A stretch of DNA of 17,207 nt from DATJQF01 sp035505995 (GCA_035505995.1 DATJQF010000055.1:1-17207); one strand, 5' to 3'; counted from the stretch's first letter, positions 1 through 8,594 are shown. The notes: generated by a model from the letters alone, not told the origin. Made by a program: numbers and translations.

Positions 1-84
1 ATATCAGGAATTGTCGTACGCACGAAGGTTCTCCGTGCCGGGGAAACCGGAGAGTTTATAAATCTGTACTTTTGCAGAAATTAA
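1..84 (+). other. Leader region before mazG, possible tail of an upstream gene
   Basis: Frame 1 is open for 27 codons from the window edge to a TAA at 82-84, and could be the end of an upstream plus-strand gene; frame 2 is open to 59-61. Neither tail is recognisable. A short stem (TCTCCG 30-35 with CGGAGA 48-53) precedes the mazG -7 box and might be an upstream terminator. Confidence 0.2.
67..74 (+). promoter_or_regulatory. Bacteroidota -7 promoter element of mazG
   Basis: TACTTTTG matches the Bacteroidota TAnnTTTG -7 consensus and sits 16 nt before the mazG ATG, giving a very short leader. I see no TTG at the usual -33 position (19-21 nt further upstream). The mazG start has no Shine-Dalgarno sequence, as is common in this phylum. 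The call rests on the motif and its position only. Confidence 0.6.
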
Positions 85-90
85 CTACGG

Positions 91-864
91 ATGGAAGAAA
101 AAGTTGCCGCATTCAGAGAGCTGCTGGAGATCATGGACCGGCTGCGGGCGGAATGCCCCTGGGACAAGAAGCAGACCCTGGAAAGCTTACGGTATCTGAC
201 GATCGAGGAGACTTACGAGCTTTCGGATGCCATCCTTGAAAAGAACCTGGAAGGCATTCAGAAGGAGCTGGGAGATCTCATGCTTCACCTGGTATTTTAT
301 TCTAAAATAGCCTCCGAGCAAGGTGCGTTCGATATCCTGGACGTGCTGAAAAATATCATTGCCAAGCTGATTCACCGTCATCCCCACATTTTCGGCGAAG
401 TGAAAGTAAAGGACGCAAAAGAGGTCAAGGACAATTGGGAGAGGATCAAGTTAAAGGAAAAAGGGAATAAATCGGTGCTGTCGGGTGTTCCCGGATCGCT
501 GCCCGCCGTGGTGAAGGCGTTCCGGATCCAGGAAAAAGCAAGCGGGGTGGGGTTCGACTGGGATCATCCCGAGCAGGTATGGGAAAAAGTGCAGGAGGAG
601 TTGCTGGAACTCAGGGAAGCCGTGAAACGGAACGAAAAGGCGGAAAAAAAGGAGGAGGAGCTCGGCGATCTTCTTTTCGCCCTGGTGAATTATGCACGGT
701 TCATCGATATCAACCCGGAAGATGCACTGGAACGCACCAACCGTAAATTCATCCGGCGGTTCCGGTACCTGGAAGAAAAGGCGGGAGCGATGAACAAGCC
801 CCTGCACGAAATGACCCTGGATGAAATGGATGTTTTCTGGAATGAAGCCAAAGGCCTGGAGTGA
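91..864 (+). CDS. mazG: Nucleoside triphosphate pyrophosphohydrolase MazG
   Basis: MazG hydrolyses (d)NTPs to (d)NMP and pyrophosphate in the cytoplasm. It is thought to clear non-canonical nucleotides and, in E. coli, to lower ppGpp. The 257-residue protein has the usual full-length two-domain form. The N-terminal domain carries CPWD (residues 22-25), the metal-binding EExxE of the first helix (E39, E40, E43) and ExxD (E59, D62 in ELGD). The C-terminal repeat starts at GFDWD and holds a second glutamate-rich helix (VQEELLELREA) followed by EELGDLLF, so both half-sites look intact. The ATG lies 16 nt after a TAnnTTTG element. The 3' end overlaps the next gene by 23 or 44 nt, which suggests co-transcription. 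The identification is firm; the in vivo substrate cannot be read from sequence. Confidence 0.95.
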   Translation: MEEKVAAFRELLEIMDRLRAECPWDKKQTLESLRYLTIEETYELSDAILEKNLEGIQKELGDLMLHLVFYSKIASEQGAFDILDVLKNIIAKLIHRHPHIFGEVKVKDAKEVKDNWERIKLKEKGNKSVLSGVPGSLPAVVKAFRIQEKASGVGFDWDHPEQVWEKVQEELLELREAVKRNEKAEKKEEELGDLLFALVNYARFIDINPEDALERTNRKFIRRFRYLEEKAGAMNKPLHEMTLDEMDVFWNEAKGLE

Positions 865-2332
865 ATCCCCCGGCTGGCGGAAATACCTGGTCCCGGCAGT
901 CATCCCGGCGGCGCTGGTTCTGCTGAACCTGGTGCTCCGGACCCTGTGGCTCGGTCACCGCGACCTCGCACAGGATGAGCCTTTCACACTGTTCTATGCC
1001 CAGGCCGATTTCCGGACGCTGTTTGAAATGCTGAAATCGGAGAACAACCCGCCCCTTCACTTTATCCTCATGCACTTCTGGATCCGGCTGTTCGGCATCT
1101 CCCCGTTCGCCGTCAGGTTCCCTTCGATGCTGTTCAGCACGGGAGCGGTTTATTTCCTGTACCGCATAGGGAAAGATCACCTGTCGGTGAGAACCGGGAT
1201 CCTGGGCGCGCTGTTCTTCACCTTCTCAAACTATGAGATGCAGTTTGCACACGAGGCCAGGGTCTACCCGCTCTTCGTTTTCCTGACCCTGCTGTCGATG
1301 TTCCTGTATCTGCGGATGTATTCAAATCCGGAGAGCAAAAAGACTGCGGCGGCATACCTGCTGACCGGGATCCTCCTGGTATACTCCCACTTTTTCGGAT
1401 GGATCGTTCTGCTGCTTCAGCTGTTTTGCAGCATGGTCTTCAGGGAGTTCAGGCAGAGGGTGCTGAGGAAAACCGTGTGGGGATTCCTGGGCGTCCTCAT
1501 CGGGTTCCTGCCTTACTTCTTTGTCCTGATCACCCGTTTCACCACTACTCTTTCCACCGGCACCTGGGTGCCGGCGCCGGTGATCAGCGACCTGTATACC
1601 ATGGTGTGGAGGTTCTCGAATGCACCGGTCACGACCGTGTTCTTTTTATCCTCGATGACCCTGGCTTTTATCCTGTTCGCGGTACGCGCAAAGAGCAACT
1701 CCCGGGTAAATCCGGTCACCGCATTCATCCTGGTATGGTTCTTCCTCCCTTACCTGCTGATGTTCCTGGTTTCCTTCCGGCTTCCCATGTTCCTGGACCG
1801 GTACCTGGTATTCGTATCGCCGGCATTTTTTCTTCTCGTGGCACGGTCGCTGGATTACCTGGGGTCCAGGGCCCCGGTTTATTTTCTGCTATCCTTAGCC
1901 GCGCTTTCATTGATGATCGCCACCTTCAAACCGGATCCGGATAATAACAGGAGAATCAAGGAGGCGGTATTGAAGATCCGGGAGTTAAAAACACCGGGCA
2001 CCACGGTGTTCATCTGTCCGGGGTGGCTGGATAAAGGATTTGCCTACTATTATGATCCTGAAATATTCAGGGATTACCGCGACTTCACCGGCAGGCTGAA
2101 CCGGTCCGGGGTGTTTGCATTGCTCCGCCCGGAGCAGATGGATACGAATCTTGTCAAGGGCAGCCGGGAAATACTGTATTTCGAGGAATGGTCTTCCCTG
2201 GTGGACCCGGATCACAGGATCTATACCTATTTTAAGGATCATTTCGGTTCCCGGGAAACCTTTTCCTTCAGGGAAAGCTTTATCCTGACCCGGTTCTATA
2301 ATTCCCGGCAGGCATTAAAAGAGGTTAATTAA
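821..2332 (+). CDS. GT39/PMT-family membrane glycosyltransferase (ArnT-like fold)
   Basis: This is a polytopic inner-membrane protein of about 500 residues, of the type that transfers sugars from polyprenyl-phosphate donors to lipids, glycans or proteins on the periplasmic side. After the first membrane segment (about residues 23-44) comes a loop with the acidic pair DE (52-53), where GT39/GT83 enzymes keep their catalytic aspartate. NNPPLHF (75-81) and HEARVYPL (about 144-151) follow; both are typical of bacterial PMT_2 proteins. About ten more hydrophobic segments run to roughly residue 370, then a soluble C-terminal tail of about 130 residues. The ATG at 821 gives a 44-nt overlap with mazG. 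An in-frame ATG at 842 (23-nt overlap) is equally plausible and loses only seven non-hydrophobic residues. The family is clear; donor and acceptor are unknown, and no partner glycan genes adjoin it. Confidence 0.8.
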   Translation: MKWMFSGMKPKAWSESPGWRKYLVPAVIPAALVLLNLVLRTLWLGHRDLAQDEPFTLFYAQADFRTLFEMLKSENNPPLHFILMHFWIRLFGISPFAVRFPSMLFSTGAVYFLYRIGKDHLSVRTGILGALFFTFSNYEMQFAHEARVYPLFVFLTLLSMFLYLRMYSNPESKKTAAAYLLTGILLVYSHFFGWIVLLLQLFCSMVFREFRQRVLRKTVWGFLGVLIGFLPYFFVLITRFTTTLSTGTWVPAPVISDLYTMVWRFSNAPVTTVFFLSSMTLAFILFAVRAKSNSRVNPVTAFILVWFFLPYLLMFLVSFRLPMFLDRYLVFVSPAFFLLVARSLDYLGSRAPVYFLLSLAALSLMIATFKPDPDNNRRIKEAVLKIRELKTPGTTVFICPGWLDKGFAYYYDPEIFRDYRDFTGRLNRSGVFALLRPEQMDTNLVKGSREILYFEEWSSLVDPDHRIYTYFKDHFGSRETFSFRESFILTRFYNSRQALKEVN

Positions 2333-2333
2333 G

Positions 2334-2343
2334 AGACCGGTCT
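2334..2343. terminator. Palindrome between convergent genes, possible weak bidirectional terminator
   Basis: AGACCGGTCT is a perfect 10-bp palindrome filling most of the 13-nt gap between the convergent stop codons of the glycosyltransferase and the TolC-like gene. With flanking A and T bases it can fold as a short stem with a CCGG loop and a T run on the plus-strand side. The stem is weak, so the terminator role is only inferred from its location. Confidence 0.25.
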
Positions 2344-2345
2344 TT

Positions 2346-3839
2346 TCAGGGCCTCACATCCTCGAACTGAAAAGAGAGGGGAAGGTTATTTGAAAAATCG
2401 AAGAGGGTCATTTTGCGGATCTCGAAATAGCTTCGCCAGTAGGTCTGCAGGGCCGCATAAAAGTTTTTCCGGGCATCGTCGGCTTTGATCTGTGCATTGT
2501 TCAGATCGAGAATGCTGTTAATCTTACCGATCAGGTACCGTGATTTGGTGACATCATAGGTCTTCCTGGCCACGGTATCCGATTTGGAGGCGATCATCAG
2601 CTGGTTCTTCTGCATATTGAACTGCACGACCTTCAGGTAAACATTCCGCTTGAAATCGATGATCTCCTGCTCCACGGCATTCTTGACGATCTCCTGCTGG
2701 GACTCCGCCATTTTTATCTTTCCCCGGGACACCCCCCAGTCTACAATGGGGATGGACAGTCCCAGCGAAACCTGTTGCTGGTCCATCGGGTTATTATAGG
2801 ATTCAGGCAGGGTCGCGGCCGTCTGGGTAAGTCCGAAGACAGCCGTGAGCTGGGCATCGAACCGGTTTTCCATCTTCGCCTGCCGGACATCCCGTTGCGC
2901 TTCGAGGAGCCTCCGTTGAAAGTCAATGGCGGTCGAAGAGTTCTTCTCCGCGTGATCGATGGCGGAGGTTGCGTCGATAGGGAAAAAATTAATGTTTACG
3001 GGAGGGACCAGCTGGATGGCGGTCGTATCTTTCAGACGGAGGTATGACCGGAACCGGAACAGGGCATTATCCAGACCCAGGTTGGCATTTTCCACCGCCG
3101 CCTGGGCTTCCAGGAAATCGAGCTCAAGCCCCAGCAGGTCATTCTCCGCTATTTTGCCCAGCTCATACCTGCCTTTCGCGATCCGGTAGAGCGTGTCGTA
3201 ATTGGCGAGGTTGGTCTGGGCAATTTCTTTTTCCACCTGGGCTTCCAGGAGATCGAAGAAATAGTTGGTGGTGGTAATGGAGATCTGTTCCACATCTTCC
3301 AGGTATTTCCTCTTGGCTTCATTGTACTTCATGGGCTCGATCTTCCGGTCCCAGCGGTAGGGATTAAAAGTAAAAATGGGCTGGGAATATCCAATGTTGA
3401 CGGGAGTGGAAAGATAAGACGTGTAAAGGCTGTCGCCCAGGTTATCAATTCGCTGCAGGCCGGAATTCAGGAACACCGTTCCCCCCGTCCATCCGATCCG
3501 CTGGCTCACGGAAAGGTTTCCGGTGTAGCTGACATATTCCTGGGTGACGTATCCTTCCGTGCCGTTCGGATTGGTGTATTTAGTGATGGCCCGGTTCAGG
3601 TTCGGGATGGTTGCCGTCACCCCGATCTGGGGCAGGTAGGTTCCCCGGAAGCTTTTATATTCCCAGAAGCTTTCCCTGAATTGCTGCTTGGAGTTCAGTG
3701 CATCGGGAGATTGCTTCCTTGCGATCTCCAGGGCATCCTCGAGAGTGATCAGGCGGGGGCGGGTTTGCCCCATTCCCCGGGAGGCCGGAAGCAGGATTGC
3801 CAGGAGAAGGATGGGGAGGATTCGTAAATACCGGCTCAT
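2346..3839 (-). CDS. TolC-family outer-membrane efflux protein
   Basis: This is the outer-membrane channel of a tripartite export system; such trimers form a beta-barrel plus a long alpha-helical periplasmic tunnel. The 497-residue protein opens with a signal peptide (basic start, leucine-rich core at about residues 8-18, likely cleavage near residue 25). It then has the family layout of two related halves. Each half has a long coiled-coil region rich in A, E, N and Q (for example around EAQVEKEIAQTNLANYDTL and LNNAQIKADDARKNFYAAL) and a GYSQPIF or SLGLSIPIVDWG strand motif. The repeated KGRYELGKI and KSRYLIGKI segments mark the two halves. It is the last gene of the adaptor-permease-channel unit, 15 nt after the permease. 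ATG at 3839 is chosen because it begins the signal peptide. Family call is firm; substrate is unknown. Confidence 0.9.
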   Translation of the reverse strand: MSRYLRILPILLLAILLPASRGMGQTRPRLITLEDALEIARKQSPDALNSKQQFRESFWEYKSFRGTYLPQIGVTATIPNLNRAITKYTNPNGTEGYVTQEYVSYTGNLSVSQRIGWTGGTVFLNSGLQRIDNLGDSLYTSYLSTPVNIGYSQPIFTFNPYRWDRKIEPMKYNEAKRKYLEDVEQISITTTNYFFDLLEAQVEKEIAQTNLANYDTLYRIAKGRYELGKIAENDLLGLELDFLEAQAAVENANLGLDNALFRFRSYLRLKDTTAIQLVPPVNINFFPIDATSAIDHAEKNSSTAIDFQRRLLEAQRDVRQAKMENRFDAQLTAVFGLTQTAATLPESYNNPMDQQQVSLGLSIPIVDWGVSRGKIKMAESQQEIVKNAVEQEIIDFKRNVYLKVVQFNMQKNQLMIASKSDTVARKTYDVTKSRYLIGKINSILDLNNAQIKADDARKNFYAALQTYWRSYFEIRKMTLFDFSNNLPLSFQFEDVRP

Positions 3840-3854
3840 ATAGGAGGTTACATC

Positions 3855-5234
3855 TTATTCGTATCTCAGTGAAGCAACAGGATCCTGCATGGAAGCCCGC
3901 CTGGCAGGCATATATCCGAAAATGATCCCCACACCGGCGGAGACCACGAAGGAAACGACGACCGACCATCCTGAAACGATCGTCAGGATCCCGGTGATGC
4001 CGGTAATGATCTTTGAAAGGGCAATTCCCAGCACGATGCCGAAGATCCCCCCGGTGAGGCTGATCAGCGTTGCCTCGGTGAGGAACTGCAGGATGATATC
4101 CTGTTTCCGTGCGCCGATAGCCTGGCGGATACCGATCTCCTTGATCCGTTCCATGACCGATGCCAGCATGATGTTCATGATCCCGATGCCTCCCACCAGC
4201 AGGGAAATGCTGGCAATGGCTCCCAGGACGATATTGAAGATATCCTTGGTCCTTTGTTCCTGCTTCAGGAGCAGCTCGGGCACCTTGATTTCAACATCTT
4301 CGACGCCCTGGTGACGGCGTTTTATCATCCGCGTGAGAAGCTGGGTCGTTGCCGGGATATCCTCGCTTTCTTTCACCTGCACCACGATCTTGTCGAGCTG
4401 GTTGTTGCCTTCTCCTGCTTCCTCACCGGTCACGACCGTATAGGATCCCCGGTCAAAGTACACGGTGTTCCCTTCAGAGGATGACTGGGTAAGGCTCCTG
4501 TCCTTGTACCTCAGGAGGAGGGTAAGGATCGGCGCATAGATCGAGTTGTTATAGTCGGAGATCCCCAGGTCTTCGACGGAGGAGGATGCGAGCTCCCGCT
4601 GCTTCAGGACTCCTATGACCGTGAGCCAGATGGGACCGCATTTGATCTCTTTGCCGACCGGATCTTCGGACGGGAAGAACTTTGCCCGGATGGAGGATCC
4701 CAGGATGCATACTGCTTTGCCCTGGCGGAGTTGCTCGTCATTGAACATTTCTCCTTCCTGGAGGTCCAGCAGGAAGATCCTGAAAAAGTCGGGCGTCACC
4801 CCGGTCACATTGTTCCTGGTCTTCCGGGCATCTTTCATCACATCAACTTCGAAGGAAACTTCCGGGCTGACCACCTTCACCGTGGGGATCAATTCCCTGA
4901 TGCTCTCCGCATCCAGCAGGGTAAGCCCCGGAGAATATTTTGATTTTTCCTTCTGGTCCTGTGAGGATTGATCGTTGGTTGAGGTACTGGATTGCCCGGA
5001 GGATTTTTCCTGGCTTTTCTGATGTGCGGATTTGGGCTGGATGATAATATTATTCACCCCGATCAGCTTCATCTGGTCGAGGATCTCTTTCTGAGCCCCT
5101 TTTCCGATGGCCATCATGGCAATTACGGCTGCGACCCCGAAAATAATCCCGAGCGCGGTGAGCATCGACCGGAATTTATTTACAAAAACCGCTTCGACGG
5201 CGATGTTCAGGATATATGTATACCGTTCGAACAC
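3855..5234 (-). CDS. MacB/FtsX-type ABC transporter permease
   Basis: This is the membrane subunit of a type VII (MacB-like, mechanotransmission) ABC exporter, 459 residues. One N-terminal membrane helix (about residues 24-45, after an NKFRSMLT segment) is followed by a large periplasmic MacB core domain. A C-terminal FtsX domain with three helices (about 333-356, 380-405, 415-440) includes the diagnostic ERIKEIGIRQAIGARKQDI stretch. Unlike MacB proper it has no fused ATP-binding domain, and no separate ATPase gene is in the window. A Ser/Gln/Lys-rich low-complexity insert occupies residues 68-100. The start is GTG at 5234, 6 nt after the adaptor stop; the next Met (residue 24) would remove the conserved pre-helix segment. 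The adaptor upstream and TolC-like gene downstream support an export role. LolCE/FtsX-like alternatives are less likely given the adaptor. Confidence 0.88.
   Translation of the reverse strand: MFERYTYILNIAVEAVFVNKFRSMLTALGIIFGVAAVIAMMAIGKGAQKEILDQMKLIGVNNIIIQPKSAHQKSQEKSSGQSSTSTNDQSSQDQKEKSKYSPGLTLLDAESIRELIPTVKVVSPEVSFEVDVMKDARKTRNNVTGVTPDFFRIFLLDLQEGEMFNDEQLRQGKAVCILGSSIRAKFFPSEDPVGKEIKCGPIWLTVIGVLKQRELASSSVEDLGISDYNNSIYAPILTLLLRYKDRSLTQSSSEGNTVYFDRGSYTVVTGEEAGEGNNQLDKIVVQVKESEDIPATTQLLTRMIKRRHQGVEDVEIKVPELLLKQEQRTKDIFNIVLGAIASISLLVGGIGIMNIMLASVMERIKEIGIRQAIGARKQDIILQFLTEATLISLTGGIFGIVLGIALSKIITGITGILTIVSGWSVVVSFVVSAGVGIIFGYMPARRASMQDPVASLRYE
4935..5033 (-). other. Low-complexity Ser/Gln/Lys insert coding region in the permease
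   Basis: These codons specify residues 68-100 of the permease, right after the NIIIQP strand that begins the periplasmic domain. About 26 of the 33 residues are S, Q, K, T, E, D or N (runs such as SSGQSSTSTNDQSSQDQ). The sequence looks disordered and sits where many MacB-type proteins go directly into the next conserved segment. Reading frame is kept on both sides, so it is not a frameshift. Confidence 0.6.
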
Positions 5235-5240
5235 GGACCG

Positions 5241-6608
5241 TCAGTTTGAGGTGGATTTGATGATCTGCCGGATATTTGCAGGGATCGACTTATTCAGGGT
5301 ATCGGGGGGTTTTTTTGCAGGTGCCGGAGATGCCGGCTTGTTTTTATATTTTGCAAGGATATCCGGAGAAAGGAGGACCAGTTTAACCTTTTCGCCATTG
5401 TCCGGCAGGACCATGCTCACTTCATCGTCTTCTTTCAGCCCTTCCCGGATGATGATCTCATTGTCGTTCGAAAGCCCCACGATCACCTGTTGCCTGACCA
5501 GGCCTCCGCTGCTCTTTTTAAATACATAGCTGAGCGAATCATTGCTGAAGACCGCTTCGATCGGGATATGCAGAACATTGTCAACCACTGAGGTAACGAT
5601 GGTATTCTTGGTGGTCATTGCCGGCCGCAGGATGGAATCGAACTCGTTTACCAGGATCCGGACCTCATACACTTTGGCATTGGAATTCTGGAGTTGTTCC
5701 CCGATGTTGGCCACCTCGGTGACCTTCCCGGTGAACTTTTTTTCAGGAAAGGCGTCGATGCCCACTTTTACAGGTTGCCCGACTTTTACTTTACTGATGT
5801 CGATCTCGTTGACATAAGTCTTGGAGATCATTACCCGCAGGTCGGGCAGTTCCGCCACGACGTTTTCCCAGGCATTGTATAGGGAACCGATTCCCAGCTT
5901 GGACCCGTCCCAGTTCCTGCGGTAGATCACCATGCCTGCTTTGGGGGCAGTGATCGTGAACTGTTTGTCGACTTGTTGCAGGTCATCCAGCTTTCGCTGG
6001 GCCTGCGTGTAGGAAGCGTTCACTTCCTGCATGTTTGCAACCGCTTTCTGGTATCTGAGCTTATAGTTCGTTTCCGCCTGGCTGAGGGAACGTTCCGCTT
6101 TTTCCAGGTCCATCTGCACCTGGCGGATGGTGGCCGGCGGTTCGTACTTGGATTGCTCCAGCGTGATCTTTTTTTCCTCCACGGAATATTTCAGGTTGAT
6201 GAGCTCGTCCCGGGCGCTGCGGAGCTCCAGGGAGGTATCCAGGCGGGTTTTGGTAAGCTGGGTCTCAAACTTCTCCAGGTCGGTCTGCTCATCCTTGATT
6301 TTGTTTGAGATCTCGGTCCGGTCAAGGGTGGCGACATAATGGCCCGAATCCACCACGGTACCGTCGGGGATGATATCCTGTATCTTGACCTGCCAGATCT
6401 GGACCTGGCGGAGTCCCGGGGGACCGTAGATCTTCTCGGAACTCTTGGCCATCAGTTCACCGGTGGTGGTCACTTCGATGGGCAGCGAGCCCTTCTTGAC
6501 CTTGACGAGGATCACCTTTTGGGAGGTGCTTCTTGAGAAGACCAGATAGAGAACAATTGCCAGGAGGATGATCCCGGCAATTATATATATGACCTTCTTT
6601 TGTTTCAT
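5241..6608 (-). CDS. Periplasmic adaptor (membrane fusion protein, HlyD/MacA-like)
   Basis: This is the adaptor that links an inner-membrane exporter to a TolC-type channel. The 455-residue protein has a single N-terminal membrane anchor (about residues 5-24) after a basic MKQKK start. A short beta segment leads into a long charged coiled-coil hairpin (about residues 105-215, rich in E, K, Q, L). Lipoyl/beta-barrel segments follow, including FTITAPKAGMVIYR (the lipoyl half that closes the hairpin) and VKVGQPVKVGIDAFPEKKFTGKV, a typical HlyD-type beta-barrel stretch. The C-terminal tail is rich in P, A and K. The gene begins 24 nt after gyrB and ends 6 nt before the permease. I see no -7 element in the gyrB gap, so it is probably co-transcribed with gyrB. 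It could be a macrolide, peptide or lipid exporter adaptor; the substrate is not readable. Confidence 0.88.
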   Translation of the reverse strand: MKQKKVIYIIAGIILLAIVLYLVFSRSTSQKVILVKVKKGSLPIEVTTTGELMAKSSEKIYGPPGLRQVQIWQVKIQDIIPDGTVVDSGHYVATLDRTEISNKIKDEQTDLEKFETQLTKTRLDTSLELRSARDELINLKYSVEEKKITLEQSKYEPPATIRQVQMDLEKAERSLSQAETNYKLRYQKAVANMQEVNASYTQAQRKLDDLQQVDKQFTITAPKAGMVIYRRNWDGSKLGIGSLYNAWENVVAELPDLRVMISKTYVNEIDISKVKVGQPVKVGIDAFPEKKFTGKVTEVANIGEQLQNSNAKVYEVRILVNEFDSILRPAMTTKNTIVTSVVDNVLHIPIEAVFSNDSLSYVFKKSSGGLVRQQVIVGLSNDNEIIIREGLKEDDEVSMVLPDNGEKVKLVLLSPDILAKYKNKPASPAPAKKPPDTLNKSIPANIRQIIKSTSN

Positions 6609-6632
6609 GGATTCCAGTTGTTAAACCCGGGC

Positions 6633-8594
6633 TTATGCGTCAATATTGGCGTACCTGGCATTCTTTTCAATGAATTCGCGGCGGGACGGAACATCATCCC
6701 CCATCAGCATGGAGAAGATCCGGTCGGCTTCCGTGCCGTTCTCGATGGTAACCTGCCGGAGGGTCCGCAGCTCGGGATTCATGGTGGTTTCCCAGAGTTG
6801 TTCCGCGTTCATCTCCCCGAGGCCCTTGTAGCGCTGGATATGCACGCCGCTTTCCTTGCCGTTGCCCGAGAGATCCTGGACGATCTGCAGGCGTTGTTCT
6901 TCCGTCCAGCAGTAACGTTGGTTATTGCCTTTCTTGATCAGGTAAAGGGGCGGGGTGGCGATATATACGTGCCCGTTCTCGATCAGTTCCTTCATATAGC
7001 GGAAGAAGAAGGTGAGGATCAGGGTGGAGATATGGCTGCCATCCACATCCGCATCCGTCATGATGATGATACGGTGATAACGGAGTTTTTCCAGGTTTAG
7101 TGCCTTGCTGTCCTCCTCCGTTCCGATGGTGACTCCCAGGGCGGTGAAGATATTCTTGATCTCTTCGCTGTCGAAGATCTTGTATTGCATGGCCTTTTCC
7201 ACGTTGAGGATCTTTCCCCTCAGGGGCAGGATGGCCTGGAAGCGGCGGTCGCGGCCCTGCTTGGCCGTGCCTCCTGCCGAATCCCCTTCCACCAGGTAGA
7301 TCTCGCAGACGGCCGGGTCCCGCTCGGAGCAATCGGCCAGCTTGCCGGGAAGGCCGGATCCCCCGAGGACCCCTTTGCGCTGGACCAGTTCCCTGGCCTT
7401 ACGGGCGGCATGACGCGCGGTGGCGGCCAGGATCACTTTATTCACGATCGTTTTGGCTTCTTTCGGGTGCTCTTCCAGGTAGTAGGCCAGCAACTCGCTC
7501 ACCAGCTGATCCACCACTCCCATCACCTCGTTATTCCCCAGCTTGGTCTTTGTCTGTCCCTCGAACTGGGGCTCCTGCACTTTCACTGAAATGATGGCGG
7601 TCAGTCCTTCGCGGAAATCATCTCCGTTGATATCGAACTTCAGCTTGGAGAGCATCCCGGTCTTGTCGGCATATCCCTTCAGGGTGCGGGTGAGCGCCCG
7701 GCGGAATCCTGCCAGGTGGGTTCCCCCTTCGTGGGTGTTGATGTTGTTGACGTAGGAATGGATGTTTTCCGCGAAGGAGGTATTGTACTGCATGGCGATC
7801 TCGATCGGGATCCCGTTCCGCTCCCCTTCGATGGCGATAGGTTCCGGCATCAGCTTTTCGCGGTTGGCATCCAGGTAGTCGATGAAATCGCGCAGGCCGT
7901 TGGCGGAATAAAACACGTCCTTTTGCCGGGACCCGTCGTCATTTTGTTCCCGTTCATCCGTGATCGTCAGGGTAATGCCTTTGTTGAGAAAGGCCAGTTC
8001 CCGCAGGCGGGAACTGAGGATCTCGTAATCGAACCTTTCGGTAATGAAAATCGTATGGTCCGGCTTGAAGGTCGTCACCGTCCCTGTTTTAGCGGTCTCT
8101 CCGGTCGTTTTAATTTCATACAGCGGCTTGCCGAAGGCATATTCCTGCTCAAAGATCTTTCCCGCACGGAATACGGTCACTTTCAGCTCGGACGAGAGGG
8201 CGTTGACCACGGAGACTCCTACCCCGTGCAGCCCTCCGGAAACTTTATAAGAATCCTTATCGAATTTTCCCCCGGCATGAAGGACGGTCATCACCACTTC
8301 CAGCGCCGACTTCTGCTCTTTTTCATGAAAATCGGTAGGGATCCCCCGGCCGTTATCGGAGACGGTAATCGAATTATCCTCATGGATCACGACATCGATC
8401 GCATTGCAGTACCCTGCCAGGGCCTCATCAATCGAATTATCAACCACTTCATACACCAGATGGTGTAACCCCCTGATATTCACGTCGCCGATGTACATGG
8501 CAGGCCGCTTCCTGACAGCTTCCAAACCTTCCAGGACCTGGATGTTTTCGGCAGTATAGTTCTGACTCGCAAGTTCTTTTTCTATATCATTCAT
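6633..8594 (-). CDS. gyrB: DNA gyrase subunit B
   Basis: GyrB is the ATPase subunit of DNA gyrase (A2B2), which introduces negative supercoils. The 653-residue length is normal for Bacteroidota, without the extra C-terminal insert of enterobacterial GyrB. The GHKL ATPase domain shows VDNS (51-54), DNGRGIP (80-86) and GGLHGVG (120-126). The transducer domain carries QTKTKLGNNEV, whose lysine contacts ATP phosphate. The TOPRIM domain has EGDSAGG (near residue 435), PLRGKILNVEKA and the metal-binding DADVDG (near 513). The tail has QRYKGLGEMN (near 590) and the end MGDDVPSRREFIEKNARYANIDA-type sequence of GyrB rather than ParE. The quinolone-region Asp (in EGDSAGG) and Lys (in GKILN) are both the normal residues. 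A -7 element lies 32 nt upstream of the ATG. gyrA is not in the window. Confidence 0.97.
   Translation of the reverse strand: MNDIEKELASQNYTAENIQVLEGLEAVRKRPAMYIGDVNIRGLHHLVYEVVDNSIDEALAGYCNAIDVVIHEDNSITVSDNGRGIPTDFHEKEQKSALEVVMTVLHAGGKFDKDSYKVSGGLHGVGVSVVNALSSELKVTVFRAGKIFEQEYAFGKPLYEIKTTGETAKTGTVTTFKPDHTIFITERFDYEILSSRLRELAFLNKGITLTITDEREQNDDGSRQKDVFYSANGLRDFIDYLDANREKLMPEPIAIEGERNGIPIEIAMQYNTSFAENIHSYVNNINTHEGGTHLAGFRRALTRTLKGYADKTGMLSKLKFDINGDDFREGLTAIISVKVQEPQFEGQTKTKLGNNEVMGVVDQLVSELLAYYLEEHPKEAKTIVNKVILAATARHAARKARELVQRKGVLGGSGLPGKLADCSERDPAVCEIYLVEGDSAGGTAKQGRDRRFQAILPLRGKILNVEKAMQYKIFDSEEIKNIFTALGVTIGTEEDSKALNLEKLRYHRIIIMTDADVDGSHISTLILTFFFRYMKELIENGHVYIATPPLYLIKKGNNQRYCWTEEQRLQIVQDLSGNGKESGVHIQRYKGLGEMNAEQLWETTMNPELRTLRQVTIENGTEADRIFSMLMGDDVPSRREFIEKNARYANIDA

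Noticed and set aside
3841..3847. TAGGAGG looks like a Shine-Dalgarno sequence
   Set aside because: It is on the plus strand where no gene starts; on the coding strand it reads CCTCCTA and cannot serve the TolC-like gene.
3855..5234. Calling the permease MacB
   Set aside because: MacB carries an N-terminal ATPase domain; this protein starts at the first membrane helix and has none.
7716..8468. 250-codon plus-strand frame opposite gyrB
   Set aside because: Composition mirrors conserved gyrB codons; no domain, no promoter, wholly inside a certain gene.
2346..8594. A new defence or toxin-export system
   Set aside because: All four genes belong to well-known families and no toxin, immunity, nuclease or sensor gene is present.
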